Source of the DNA: Augochlora pura
Taxonomy: Eukaryota; Arthropoda; Insecta; Hymenoptera; Halictidae
NCBI RefSeq assembly: GCF_028453695.1
Contig: NC_135775.1
Coordinates: 22,664,545-22,728,544 of the forward strand
Reading direction: 5' to 3'
Length of the DNA stretch: 64,000 nucleotides
Shown: one piece after another, positions 10,281 through 21,337 of the stretch
Position numbering within the stretch: the stretch's first letter is position 1
Layout: every line of letters starts with the position of its first letter
Notes under the pieces: generated by a model
What the model was told of the DNA's origin: nothing
The model's database searches: none
What the model saw: the letters and a program-made list of their open reading frames with translations, nothing else
Program-made: the position numbers and the translations under genes

Positions 10281-10403
10281 CCGGGAATTTCAGCGCACAG
10301 GTGTTAAGACGTGCTCGTTTCACCTCGGGCTTGTTTCGAACTTTGCCCTTCTTCCCCGCGCGACCAGCGAAACTTCGGTCGAGGATATTTTACGAATGTC
10401 GGG
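10281..10403 (+). repeat. Duplicated intronic module, copy 1
   Basis: Shares with 10841-10960 the ordered blocks CCGRGAATYYCAG, CAGGTGTTAAG and GGGCTTGTTTCGAA plus a weaker ATTTTA-GA-TGT end. CAGGTG is an E-box of the Snail/Zfh/bHLH type. It is a candidate duplicated enhancer fragment. Confidence 0.5.
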
Positions 10404-10840
10404 GGCAGAGGAGGGCGGGAGGGGGTGGCGGCGGCGGCCGGGGGGAGGCGTAAAACCATCCCGCCTCCGCCTGCCGCCGCGCCGCGCCCCGGCTTCGCTC
10501 GTGGAACGCGGGACGAGTTCGCAGGACGTAACGCGAGTTTACGGTGGCGAATTAGGGGCACGGTGTCGTACACGATTATCGGGGGCCCGGGCAAAGAACC
10601 GTGGAGACGTCGTAAATAACGCGTTTCGCGATCCCCCGTAGCCCCCCGTCGGTTATTACCAACGATTTCTAGGGGGCCGCACGCCCCCCGCGTTATCGTT
10701 ACGGACAATTACAGAAGTTTCGAAACGATCGGGGATATTATGCAGGAATTAAGAAGGGGAGAGAATGGGGGGAGGGGCAGGCCCGAAGAAACGGCCGATA
10801 AGAGGCCAGCCCAGGAAGAAGGAGAGCGGGCGAGCGAACA

Positions 10841-10960
10841 CCGAGAATCCCAGGGCAGGTGTTAAGCACCGGCGGGTAGTACCTCCGGGCTTGTTTCGAA
10901 GTTCCAGCCCTGCTCATCAAGCCTCGCAGCTTTAATGCTGGAAATTTTATGAGTGTTGAC
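10841..10960 (+). repeat. Duplicated intronic module, copy 2
   Basis: The second copy of the module at 10281-10403, about 560 nt away, in the same orientation and with the same block order; spacing between the blocks differs by a few bases. Confidence 0.5.
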
Positions 10961-13116
10961 GAAGCGTTAACTGCCCTCCCGCGCTTTTACTTTATCCGCC
11001 TTTCGGCGTCGCCTCCGTTTTCTTCGCCGGCATTTCCCACGATCTTGCCGCGGCACGCCCGGCGCGCGCGGGTGAAGCGGCGAGGAGCTTCACGACCGAG
11101 GAGCGGGAAATATAATTTAATGATTCTCGATGCGTTAAGCCTCCGTCGGGTCGGTTTACCGCGTAATTACGCGAGTCGCGTCCTTTGTGTCGGTTTTCGG
11201 CGGACCGGGCTCGGTCGAGGCTCGCTCGGGCCCTCGCCTATCCTCCCGGTTCTCGAACGCGACGTAACCCGACCCCGCTCGATAGGTGGTCTCGGTCGCC
11301 GTTGTCTTCCCGTAAACGCCCCGCCAGAGGACTAATGAAACGTTAAATTGGTTTATTTCGCGTGCCGGGAAATCCGCGGGAGTTTAATTCTCTTCAATTA
11401 TCGTAAAGTGCTCGACACCGAGGCAAAGAGCCCGTTATTTTAATACGCGCCGGCCACCGTCACGCCGCGCCGCGCCACGCCACGCCGGGTTACGCTCGCT
11501 CTCTCGTCCGCGCGCTCAGGGGAGGAGGAGGGCACTCGCGTAGCCGGCCTGTGTCTAACTTTAATTAATTTGTCTCGTTTGCGCGATAAACGGAAATGGA
11601 GATTCGCGACCGCATTGTCCGGCCGCGTAACGCCGCCTGCCTATCCAATGCTCCGCCTTTTGTCCGCCGCGCCGCAAAGAATTTCGGAATTACATTCCCC
11701 CTCCGACGTCGCGCCCCGCCGCGCCGAAACACGAGCTACCCCGCTTCCGACGACGCGACGCGCGGCGTTCACGTTGATTTTCGACGCCGCTCTCCCGTTT
11801 CCTGCCGGCGACAATACGCGCGTGCACGCGATACGGAAACTTTTCATCGGAGAACCTTCCATCGACTACGGATGATGGGATTCCGCGGAATTTAACAGCC
11901 ATCGCCTCCGATCCCGGCGCGCTTTAACACAGTTTCGAGCACGCCGTGTTACAATAACCGGCTGCCGCGCACACGCCGGTATTACCCCGCGTAAATTGCC
12001 CGAGCTCGGGCGGGCCGCCGCTGCTCGCCTACTTTCACGAGCGGGCGCAGCAAACAATGACTCCCGCGGACTTGCAACAATGCCCGCAGACGTCGGCCCC
12101 ATGAAAATTTCAGCCCTCGACCTAACACCCAGCTCTGCCGACAATGGGGGAACGGGCCACTTGGCAATTTATTAGGTCGGTCGGGGTAGCAGTATCGATA
12201 GACCCGGCCGGATTGATAACGGCCCCGGAGATATGCACGGTAATTTGCTGATACGTCCGGGAACGTTCTTGACGCGAAAATGTATTCGTAACAACCTGCG
12301 GCTAGACTGCGAAGGGTTAACAAGCCGCTCTATTAATTGATCGTCGCTGAAGCCTCCGGGAAAACCCAAGGAGCCGCAAGAACAAAGGGAGACCACCGAG
12401 GGGGGAGGGGGGGCTCTCCCTCATCCGAGCAAACGACGATAACATTTTTTCCCGGCCAGCTGGGAATTACAACGACGCGGCGGGGGGACGCAGATGCGGC
12501 GAGAGGAGACGACGAGGTGGCAACGAGAGACGGTCGCGTGAAAACGCACCGGTTTTTCGCGCGAGCGTTCCCCGAAGCACCGGCAAAAACCGGCAACGGT
12601 GGGCTTCGTTAACGGTCGAGCTGCCTTACGACTTTTAGTCGTTAAACGCGTTACCATCCGTGACTCTTGCAACACTTTGTCTCTCCCTTCTTCACGCCGC
12701 GTTTTCCCTCGGCCCCCGCCGCGCGCTCCACCTCCACCTCCTCCTCCACCCCCGCGTTTCCCGTGCCATCCATTTTCTTTCCGCGGAAGTTAGTACGCGG
12801 ATACACGCGGGGAAGTACATTGCCCTCGCCGTGTACTTTTTGCGATACATTAAGCCGTATATTTTATGGGATATACGTAGCGAAGGCGGTGTGCCGTATG
12901 GCGGCGGCGTACGCCTTCTAACGGTATTGACGGGGGCCTGCGAGGGGAGGGGGTCTCGCCGCCGCGAAGACACGCGAATAACGTTAAGGGAGCGAGCGAG
13001 TGACTGATGCGACTAGAGGGGAATGCTTTCCGCTTCGAGCTTGTCATTCTGCCCCGGCCTTCCTCGCCCTTGTTCTCTCCGCAGACCCCTCGCAGCCGCG
13101 CGGAGAACTCGACGCG

Positions 13117-13433
13117 TATACAGGGTGTTTCGCGGGCGAAATTTACAGGTGAATTTAGAACCGTCGGACAAACAAATTTCTCTTGGCAAAGTACGCACGC
13201 GAACCATCGAGAAATATTTGCTACCAAAATTATACGACTTATGGGGGATGGTCCGCAACGCGGAAAATTCAGAAAATTCTGAAACCTTTCGTATATGTAC
13301 AGCATACGTGTACATGCATTATATAATATTTTTGTACTTCGTAAATTCACTTTATGGACTGCAGATTAACTCTCAAATATACGGCTATTCTTATCCGAAG
13401 TTCGTCGACGTTAACCCTGGAACACCCTGTATA
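13117..13433. mobile_element. MITE-like element with CAGGGTGTT terminal inverted repeats
   Basis: The left end TATACAGGGTGTTTC (13117-13131) and the right end GGAACACCCTGTATA (13419-13433) are inverted copies with one mismatch, giving TIRs of about 15 nt and TA-type flanks. The body is about 315 nt and AT-rich inside GC-rich sequence. It has no transposase frame. The TA flank and CAGGGTGT start fit non-autonomous Tc1/mariner-type elements of insects, though the superfamily assignment is inferred. Confidence 0.7.
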
Positions 13434-14123
13434 CCGCACGCCGGGTCACGAGATCCCACGACGACGCATCTGTCGCGACGGCGTAACGTTGGCAAATTTC
13501 CCCGGCTATCGTCGACTGCGAAAACATTTTACTATTTCTCGGCGACGGGGTTACCCGGGGTCCGGCGACCTCGTATCCGATCAAATTTCCGTTCGGTGCC
13601 GGGCCGAGGGCGAGGCGGCGACGCCGTTGGTTTTGGCAGCGTTTCCTCGCGAGAATCTCCGATAAGATGGCCGCTCGCGTTGCGAACAGTTGCACGCGTG
13701 CACGCGGACACGACCCCCGGGGACAGGAGCACGCACGCGATATCCCCGTTTATACGTGCGATGCATGCGGCAGCAGTTGCTCGAGTCGTAAGATCGACGG
13801 ACGTGCGCTATAGTCGGGCACACGTGGCGGTCTTTGGCGCACCGGGTACACACTGCCCGTGTATGCAACTATGCGCCGAGTCGTGGGAGGGAGGGGGGAC
13901 GAGGAGGGAGCCGCGACGCGCCGTTCGAACGGGAACGTTCTTCGATTTAATCGGCGGCGGCTTGTCTTTCAATGTCGTCCGACTGTGTCGCGCGGGAGCC
14001 CCTGTCGAGCAGCCACCGCCGCGACGCGGTGAGTGCTCCGGTCGTAACGAATTTTATGGCGAAGTCTGTACTCGGAATACGCGGCGTGGTATGTATGCAT
14101 AACGCATGCACGTACACGTAACC

Positions 14124-14145
14124 GGGCGCGCGCGCGCGCGCTCGC
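14124..14145 (+). repeat. (CG)n alternating repeat
   Basis: About ten CG units. A second run lies at 14395-14424. Alternating CG is the classic Z-DNA-prone sequence. Confidence 0.85.
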
Positions 14146-14394
14146 GATACAGGCCGAACGATACCGGGCGTGTATGCAGCCGGCTTTCCTGCATCTAATG
14201 TACACTTTTCACGTCGCGGCAAACTGCGCCGGCCGCCGTAAAGATAGTCGAGCAAGTGCACGCCGGTATTACGTGACGTGCCGCTCGATAATGATACCGC
14301 CATTGCGATAAAAACAAAGTGAACGTTCCACACGCGTCGGAGCCGTCGTCGTGTAAGCGTGCCCCCGTCCGTGTGCGAGCGAGCGGTCGCGGCC

Positions 14395-14424
14395 GCGCGA
14401 GCGCGAGCGCGCGCGCGCGCGTGT
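14395..14424 (+). repeat. (CG)n/(GCGA)n repeat
   Basis: Second CG-alternating run in the same 300-nt neighbourhood. Confidence 0.8.
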
Positions 14425-14429
14425 ATCGC

Positions 14430-16930
14430 AGGCTAGCCGCCACGGAAAAATAATGATAATAGGTTACATCGTGCGTTAGCGAAACAACTTCGCTATATAG
14501 AAAACCAAGCAACGGCCGCCGCGCGCAGCGCTCGTTCGTTTGCCCCGTTATCGCGAATTATATTTCGCGAATCGCGGCTCCTCATTAACGTCCGGATCCG
14601 CCGCCGACGACATTTTGTCCCGCTGCTTAAACGCGCGCTTCCGCGAGCGATTTCGTTCCTTCGTCTTTTGTCCGACCCTCCAGGAGACACGACGATGCTA
14701 TTCGACGTACCAAGGCCTTTTAGAGACGGGTTCGACGTCGACCAAGGTGCACGGTGGTCTGGAGCGAGGTAATTTTTGACGAGACGTCGGTTGTTCCGCG
14801 TCGATTTATGGAGGAAATGTTTCTTCCTGTGTGCTGATAACACTTTGATAATTCGATCATCGGTATGTTACTCTTACGAGATAACTCGGTGATTAAATAT
14901 AACGCCGTGAAGTTAAAATTTGGAAATCGAAGTTCGAAGCACTTGATTTAGTTACGCGAATGGAAGCATTGAAATATTAGTTCGTTCTATATCCTCGCGT
15001 TTAATAGCATCTATATTCTAATGATCCAATTACGGTTCAGATTTGTATTAACGTATAGGTGATACAGAGTATGTTAGACGTCAGATTTGTTTCAGACGAT
15101 AGCTCGGTGCATCGCGAGAAGAGCGTGACAAGTTGTATCTGCGATGATCCGCGCTTTCTAATTTTATCTGAATTTGAACGAACGCGAAGTCCCCGATGTC
15201 CGTGATCGATTGGGAGGATTTCTCTGTCGCTATTTTCGAAATAGCAGAATATCGACAACGGTGTCACAGCAGCTGCTGACTTTCAATTTTCGTTCGGAGC
15301 TGCTGTTTATCGAACGAGCCGACGCATTTAGAATTCCGAAGACTAAAGACATGCGCGCGGCGGGCCGCAGCACAGCGAAGTCAGCAGGTAGGACCACAGG
15401 TCGGCGGAGGATCGGGCCGCGGCGGTAAGCGACGGCACCGGGAATTTGATAATTTTCGCGGGATCGATCGGACGGGATCTTTCTTTCTATTTTTTTCGGC
15501 GGCAAAAATATCGATGATATTGATCCCCGGGCAGACACCGAGCATACTTCGCGAGCAGAGCAGGTGCGGGCTCTCGGCAAACGAGATGAATGTGCTGGAT
15601 GTTCCCATATCGCGTGACCACTCGATCAACGCTACCGCGAGTTGACAGTGACTTACGCACTCTGGCACTCGACGAGATATGACACGCGCCACCGGGCTTC
15701 ACCCCATTGTTACCTGCCTCCCTCCTCCTCGCCGGTTCGCCGCCCCTTCCCATCGATCGAACATCTTCGATCTATCCGCCGTCCATATTTTTCTTCTCTC
15801 CCTCCCCCGCCCGGGCCTTTACGCAGTCTCGCGTATCCACTTGAGCCGAGCGCTCGACACCGGCGCCTTTAATCTTCGTTAATAGACTTTATCTCACGGT
15901 GATTTAGGAGCTTATTCGCGACTCTTCGGTCTTCGGGGCTGCGGAGCACACACCCTCGTCGAACACCCCGCGAACAGCGCGATAATTAGAACGCCGTGGG
16001 AAGGAGCACGTTAGAACAAAGGTAAGCCGGATTTATGCGGTGCCCTGGCTCTGTTTTTGAGAACGAACGACGCTTTTAGGAACGGCTCCGACAGTTTTCC
16101 GAGCACGTTTCTCCTTCGTAGGTCAGAATATTTCGGTTCGGCTTGATAATACGACGATGATTAAGCTCCCCGTTGAACTAAAAGCAACTTCGACGATGCT
16201 TATAGAACGATGCCGATTCGCAGCCGTGGTAGATTGCTTCTAATTCGGACACTTTTCCCTTCGACGTATTTTTCCGAAAATTACTCCCGGCAATTTGCCG
16301 ACAGTCGAAATAGAGTTTTCGCTAATAGCGCTGCCAAACACTAATAATAGCGTGGCCCCTCTTTCGAAATTTCAATTACCGAGATCGATTAAAGCATCCT
16401 AAGTTCAGGTAAAAAGTATCTATTATGGTGCGCTCCTTCTCGAAGTAGAAGATTGTCACCGATTACAACTGCAGAGCGTTGAATATTTATACCATTGTTA
16501 GCTAGTCGATCGATGTTTTTAGAGCGCGTAATGAACTTTGAGATACCTATTTAATGCGAATATAAAATAAGACGAGTGAAATAAAAAGTTAACACCGTTT
16601 TAAAAAGTTAACATCGAATAAACATTTATTTGTACAGTTTATTGTTAGATAACTGTGTTTGCGTGAGTGAATTAAAAAGTATAACGCTAAAAGATATATG
16701 TAAAATTTGTGCTAAAGTTTCAGATAGGTTGCCCGATTAAATGGTGTTTCATAATTTGGTGCTTCAACGTTGCGAATCAGAGATTTACACGGCTACGATA
16801 TTCCTTTCTCCTCTTTTTGGGAAAGTTGGGATTATTTTGGACGAGTCGAGGCAATTTCGAGTCCCAAGGATGCGAGCATCGGTTGAACCTGGTTATTAGG
16901 AGATAGAGGGGAGCTGATTTAAATACTCAC
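14430..16930. other. Intronic sequence upstream of the 13-kb intron's donor
   Basis: Mostly unique sequence, AT-rich at 14800-15300 and from about 16130 up to the donor of the Ig2 N-terminal exon. I see no exon, repeat or RNA gene in it. Confidence 0.6.
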
Positions 16931-17113
16931 CGGTGTCGAGAACCGTGTAGCGAGGGTTGGTCGTGTCAATGGGCCGCATGTCTCTGACCCAGAAAATAAT
17001 GGGTGGCGGTGATCCGACGGCGGCGCAATGGAGGACGGTGTTATGCTCGATTTCAACGACCTTGGTCATCGGCGCTTGTGATATCAACGGGAATCCGTTG
17101 GGCAGTTTATCTC
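16931..17113 (-). CDS. Lar: Lar exon: N-terminal part of Ig domain 2
   Basis: This 183-nt exon opens after a strong acceptor, cttctgttgcag-like (17114-17115), and closes at a consensus donor gtgagt (from 16930). Its frame reads DKLPNGFPLISQAPMTKVVE, then the first Ig2 cysteine in NTVLHCAAVGSPPP, the core tryptophan in IIFWVRD, and NPRYTVLDTG. The GFP-I-Q, VGSPPP-I-W and NPRY strings are typical of LAR Ig2. The first two bases complete a glycine codon begun in the upstream Ig1 exon, which I could not find in the window. The downstream intron to the rest of Ig2 is 13.1 kb, so a single Ig fold is assembled across a very large intron. Confidence 0.95.
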
Positions 17114-19054
17114 CTGCAACAGAAAGAAAATGTCCAAGTTAGCGATTAGATCGATGAGTCCCACGATCGTAAGTTTCTCACTCGGCACAGTTCGGTTACT
17201 AAACAATTGACTTTATCAAATTTATGTCACTTTATAATCGATCGTTCCATGACACAGCGATGAAATTGATAGAATTTTTTTAAACATTGTACTTTTAAAC
17301 ATTGCTGTAAATTCGTTTGCAATTAATTCGAAATCTACAATTACATGGAGCTAATATCGCTGAGAAGTGGTGATGGGTACTTTGAAGTATTAATTAGACT
17401 TCGATTTTATGCCCCTATTCATGGTTGGTGACGGTATATCTATGGCGATAGGTTTTTAAAATTTTGTTTAATTTTATGATTGCTTGGAACGGCCAAAAAA
17501 CATAAGAACATTTTCGTTTCATTTCCAGCCATACGATCGACCTAAATCGATCTGTACCATTAATTACGAAACAACCATGCGTTAAGAAACGTTTAGGTCT
17601 CGAAGCAACGTTGTAAATCGGCGCGAACAGTTAACGCTTCGATTGGGTCCAATGCGAGCGGCGTAAAATAGGAGACAGATACGGATCGGGCCAGTTCGGT
17701 CGGTTCGCAGGCACGTGGACCCGCATAGGATCGGACACGGGTTTCCCGAGGCCAGACATACCGCGGTCAGTCCCGCGGGATCGAAAGTTAGGAAAAGCCA
17801 TTGGAACTGGCGAGGATATCCCATTCCCGTTCCCCATCTCCCCGGACGAGAAACAGAGGCTCGGTCGTCCGGGAAGACGGTCCCGGTGATACCGGTAGAT
17901 GCGACCGGATATACCGGTGTCCGAGTGCTCGAGAATGGAATCAGAATTCAATATACCGGAAAAAGTTCGTAAAACGGTTTATGGGGAGACGGGGCAGGGG
18001 GGAGGGGGGAACCGCGCCGGGGAAATACCCGCGACGCTCGATACCTCGAAATTTCTATTCTCGGACGGTCGGGGGGGCAAGAAGCCGATCGATTTATCTT
18101 CTTTTTCGCGTGCGCCGCTCGCCCGGAAGCTAATCGAAAATTTCTCTGGAACCGGTGGAGGGGGGGGCGTTGGTCACCCTTGTTTTCCCGCACCTCCATA
18201 TTTTTAATTAACCCCGGCGAATTTAATCCTTCGACGGCGAACGCTTTCGTTAATTTTATGATAATTTATGCATTTATTTATTAACGTCCATAAACCTTTC
18301 GGCGGCTATCGGAAATCGTTTGCACACCGGTAAAAACGTTTGAAAAAGCACGAACGTTTTTTCGGTGAACTTTTGCCAAATACACGCCGATTATGTAATT
18401 ATAGGATCGGAGCGGGTCGTATAACGTTAACTGTAAAAGGAATCGAACGAACGAAACGCTATACTATTCCTCTTGTGAAAAAAAAAGGATAACTTTTTCA
18501 TAGGGCTTCGGAAAAAATAGATGATTGAAACACTGAACGTATTATAAATATTAAACAGCCTTTCAAATATATTTAACTTCTACGTGGGTATCCGTGCGCG
18601 CGTTACGCTGTCGGCGAACGTTTCGATAGGAGATAGACGGGAATCTGTAAAAGCTGATTGAAAAATGTCGTCGTTCGACGAAAGGGTTAATTACGGATCG
18701 CGGCGCACGCGGAAGCACGAGATCCGAATTGGTGGTCTTGCGGTGGCGAAAGAAGGATGAATTGGAGTTGTTTCGAGGGCAGAACGCGTTGCCCTTGTTC
18801 TTCGTTGTAATTACAACGATACTGCGTTAATCCTTAGGGGTGAGCTCGTAGTTAAATTTAAGTTGGAGGATGCCGCACTCGAAGTTTCCGACAACTTCGC
18901 CGCGGTCCTGGTTCCATTTCAATGGGGCTTGTGCTTGCGCCGCAAGCTAACTCCTCGACAATTTTCCTCTTTTTTTTCGATAATTAAATCTGCCGATAAT
19001 TGCGTCACGTGGGATTAATTAAAGAGACGTCCCATTTTCGAGAGAAGCCGGGAG

Positions 19055-19088
<34 letters not shown>
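19055..19088 (+). repeat. (CGT)n trinucleotide repeat
   Basis: About eleven perfect CGT/GTC units, the longest ACG-class repeat in the window. Confidence 0.9.
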
Positions 19089-19662
19089 TATGTCGGTGAT
19101 CTTCGACGGCCACGATAATTGCGAGTCACGGTGGCAAGAGCGTTCCATCTATCGGTTCTACGCCCCGCCAGAAAATCGTAGAAAACAGGGTTCTCCTGTA
19201 TCTCCTCTGCGAACGGAGAAATTCGGATCGGACTTTCCCCGTCCGGGCGGCGGCGAATGATTACAAGGGCCTTGCGAACTGGGTGAAAGTTATCCGAAGA
19301 CCGACGATCAAACTGCAATTACCATCGACGTAGCTCGCAGAGGGAGCTCGCGCGCGCGGCGGTTTCCGTAAATCGTTCTTTTATAATCTCGTCAATTAAA
19401 AGAGAAACCGGAACTCGGTCTCGGAACTTGGCTCTCCGCTTCGGTACGACTTTCGCCAACTTTGATCTGGCCGTCTCCTCCACTTGTAAATACGTTCCGC
19501 GGGAGAACCTGTTGGATAGCGGCGGGATCCATCGCGTGTCAGCGAGAACTAAGAGAGAGAGAGAGGAAGAGAGAGAATACGGCAAACTTTTCGAATAAAC
19601 GGGGCTTCGAGTGGTCTACGCAACGGTTCCTCATGATTTTTATCGGCTTCGTTCGAACCGCC

Positions 19663-19684
19663 AACGTCGTCGTCGTCGTCGTCG
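19663..19684 (+). repeat. (CGT)n trinucleotide repeat
   Basis: About seven GTC units, 600 nt from the longer run at 19055. Confidence 0.85.
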
Positions 19685-20191
19685 ATGGGTCCATCGTTTC
19701 TGGCGCGAACAATGAGTTTCCTCGCGGGGAGAGGGACAGCAGAGCCGCTCGAGGGAGCCGGAGAGAACGTTGAATCCGCTTCAATTAAAACGATATCGCT
19801 GACCTATAAAAATTGAAAAAAAGGACCGGTTCCCTCCGGTTCCTGCTCGAACTCGGACGGAAATGTTGACCCACATAAATTCTTAAAAGTCCGGTCGCCC
19901 GAGGAGACGATGGAGAGGAAGATAGCAGCAGAAATCCTTCGCGCAGGGGTGAGGCAGAGACGGGGGGCCCGTCCGCCATAAATCTCCGCGCAACTTTAAA
20001 CGCGCGCAAAACGATGTTTCCGCTTTCTTGCGTCGGATAGCTTGTTGCATTTCAGCGACGTCGAGCTTCGTATTCCACGTTTTACAAATTATTCAGGGCT
20101 GCAACGAGACTCGGCCCGAATGAATGGCAGCGTCGTTTGAATCGGCTCGCGCGCGCCGGAAAGAGACGGAAAAATCGTGGGGCAGAAAAGA

Positions 20192-20218
20192 GCGAGAGAG
20201 AGAGAGAGAGAGAGAGAG
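20192..20218 (+). repeat. (GA)n microsatellite
   Basis: About 13 GA units. Confidence 0.9.
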
Positions 20219-20799
20219 GGAGGCAGAGAGACTTTGGACCGTTTCGCAGCGAAGGATCGCGAGGAGATAAGATCGTTTTTCGTAGGGCGACAATGGGGCC
20301 CCGGGTTTCACCGGCAATTGAGGAAGCTCGCGCAGCGCGGGCGCATCGCGCGTCTCGTCGCTCTCGCGTCGTCTTTCCGATTTTTCCTTCTGCCCTCGTT
20401 AACGAGCACAATTAACGCGGGGAAATCGCTGAGCGTTTCCGGCGAAAGGTTGCTCGGCTGCCCCCGGTTCATCGTCGAGCGGGCGAAAGCGACGACGAAA
20501 CCCGTTGAATTCTGTCAGATTCAGCCCCGAGGAACGCCGACGCGATGCCGCGGCGGACCGGGGCGAGGACCGTGTCATCGCGCCCCGAAGAACTCGCTCG
20601 CCGTTCTTCGCCCGGTACTTTCAGTACCGCGCGGCAGTCTTCTTCCATTGTTTTCTTCTACGGCGTGGCTTCTTTTGTCCTCGTTATCGTTCGAGTTATC
20701 CGGCAGGGCGGCGCCAATTATATCGGCGACCGTGAGCGTTCACCGGCGACAATAGAAATCGCCCACAGACTTTCCCCGTCCCTCGGGTCCTCTCCCGCT

Positions 20800-20816
20800 C
20801 CCCCCCCCCCCCCCCC
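20800..20816 (+). repeat. Poly-C run (17 C)
   Basis: Seventeen consecutive C; a shorter C run is at 23241-23253. Confidence 0.85.
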
Positions 20817-21302
20817 GCCGCTCCTCGCGCTCGCCCTCCTCACTCACGGGCTCGCGACAAACAATTCCTTCCCCGCCCCGCCCCGCCGCTTTTGCCAACC
20901 GCCACCGCCGACAATACAACCGGCGGCGACCAGGAATCTACCATCTCTACCCCGTAAACCCATTGTCCCTGTCGATTCCCGGATCGCTTCTCTCTTTACC
21001 TCGGCGAGATCTTCCTCGCCGAGACGACGACGCTCCGCCGTCGCCGCCGCTTCTCGCTCGGCTCTTCTCGGCTCCGCGTCCGCCGCGAAGCGTTTCCTCG
21101 AGATTCCGTCCGGGTCCCCCCGATGTTTGCGGCCGATTCCACGATCTCCCCGGAATTTCTCCTCCCACGCCGCCTTTCCGGGTTCTTGGTTAGTTCGTTG
21201 AGTTTCTACGGGTTCGATCGACCCGTTCCCAACCGCCTCAACGACGATCTCAACGGCTCGAACAGACGACGAAAACGACAGCGCAGACTGCCGGCTATAT
21301 GG

Positions 21303-21310
<8 letters not shown>

Positions 21311-21333
<23 letters not shown>

Positions 21334-21337
21334 ACGC
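21311..21337 (+). repeat. (ACG)n trinucleotide repeat
   Basis: About eight to nine GAC units. Confidence 0.88.

Larger units (their letters stand above)
8130..13116. other. Intronic sequence without genes
   Basis: AT-rich from about 8740 to 9300, then GC-rich with GA-poor, CpG-rich unique sequence, short GCC/CGC-rich patches (11460-11490, 12715-12760) and the duplicated module described separately. No coding signal is visible on either strand. Confidence 0.6.
3792..16930 (-). other. Lar intron inside Ig2 (13,139 nt)
   Basis: A GT-AG intron, phase 1, donor gtgagt and acceptor tttcag, splitting the Ig2 domain at the position of vertebrate microexon meA. It contains microsatellites, a MITE-like element (13117-13433), a reverse-transcriptase relic (7844-8120), paired TAATTA sites (4766-4789) and two sets of diverged duplicated modules. 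Large open frames at 5824-6759 and 13023-14102 lack any domain and show mainly low-complexity or GC-driven sequence. Confidence 0.9.
1605..17113 (-). other. Lar: Lar gene, partial (Ig2 to FN3-1 region)
   Basis: Four exons on the minus strand join into one open frame encoding the second and third Ig domains and the first FN3 domain of the leukocyte-antigen-related (LAR) type IIa receptor protein tyrosine phosphatase. Lar is a single-pass neuronal cell-surface receptor. In Drosophila its Ig domains bind the heparan sulfate proteoglycans Syndecan and Dally-like, and its cytoplasmic phosphatase domains act with Liprin-alpha, Ena and Trio in axon guidance and synapse growth. Exon lengths are 183, 111, 276 and 285 nt, all multiples of three. 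Every junction is phase 1, with GT-AG borders. Recognition rests on the order Ig2-Ig3-FN3 and on family-diagnostic strings such as VAVGSPMP, ESANYTC, TMYY and YTEYEF-VTAVN-IGRGPPSAP. Ig1 and everything after FN3-1 lie outside what can be seen here. I see no internal stop, frameshift or other damage. Confidence 0.96.

Noticed and set aside
13023..14102. 359-codon open frame on the plus strand
   Set aside because: It runs straight through the MITE-like element (13117-13433) and GC-driven sequence; no domain or sensible start context.
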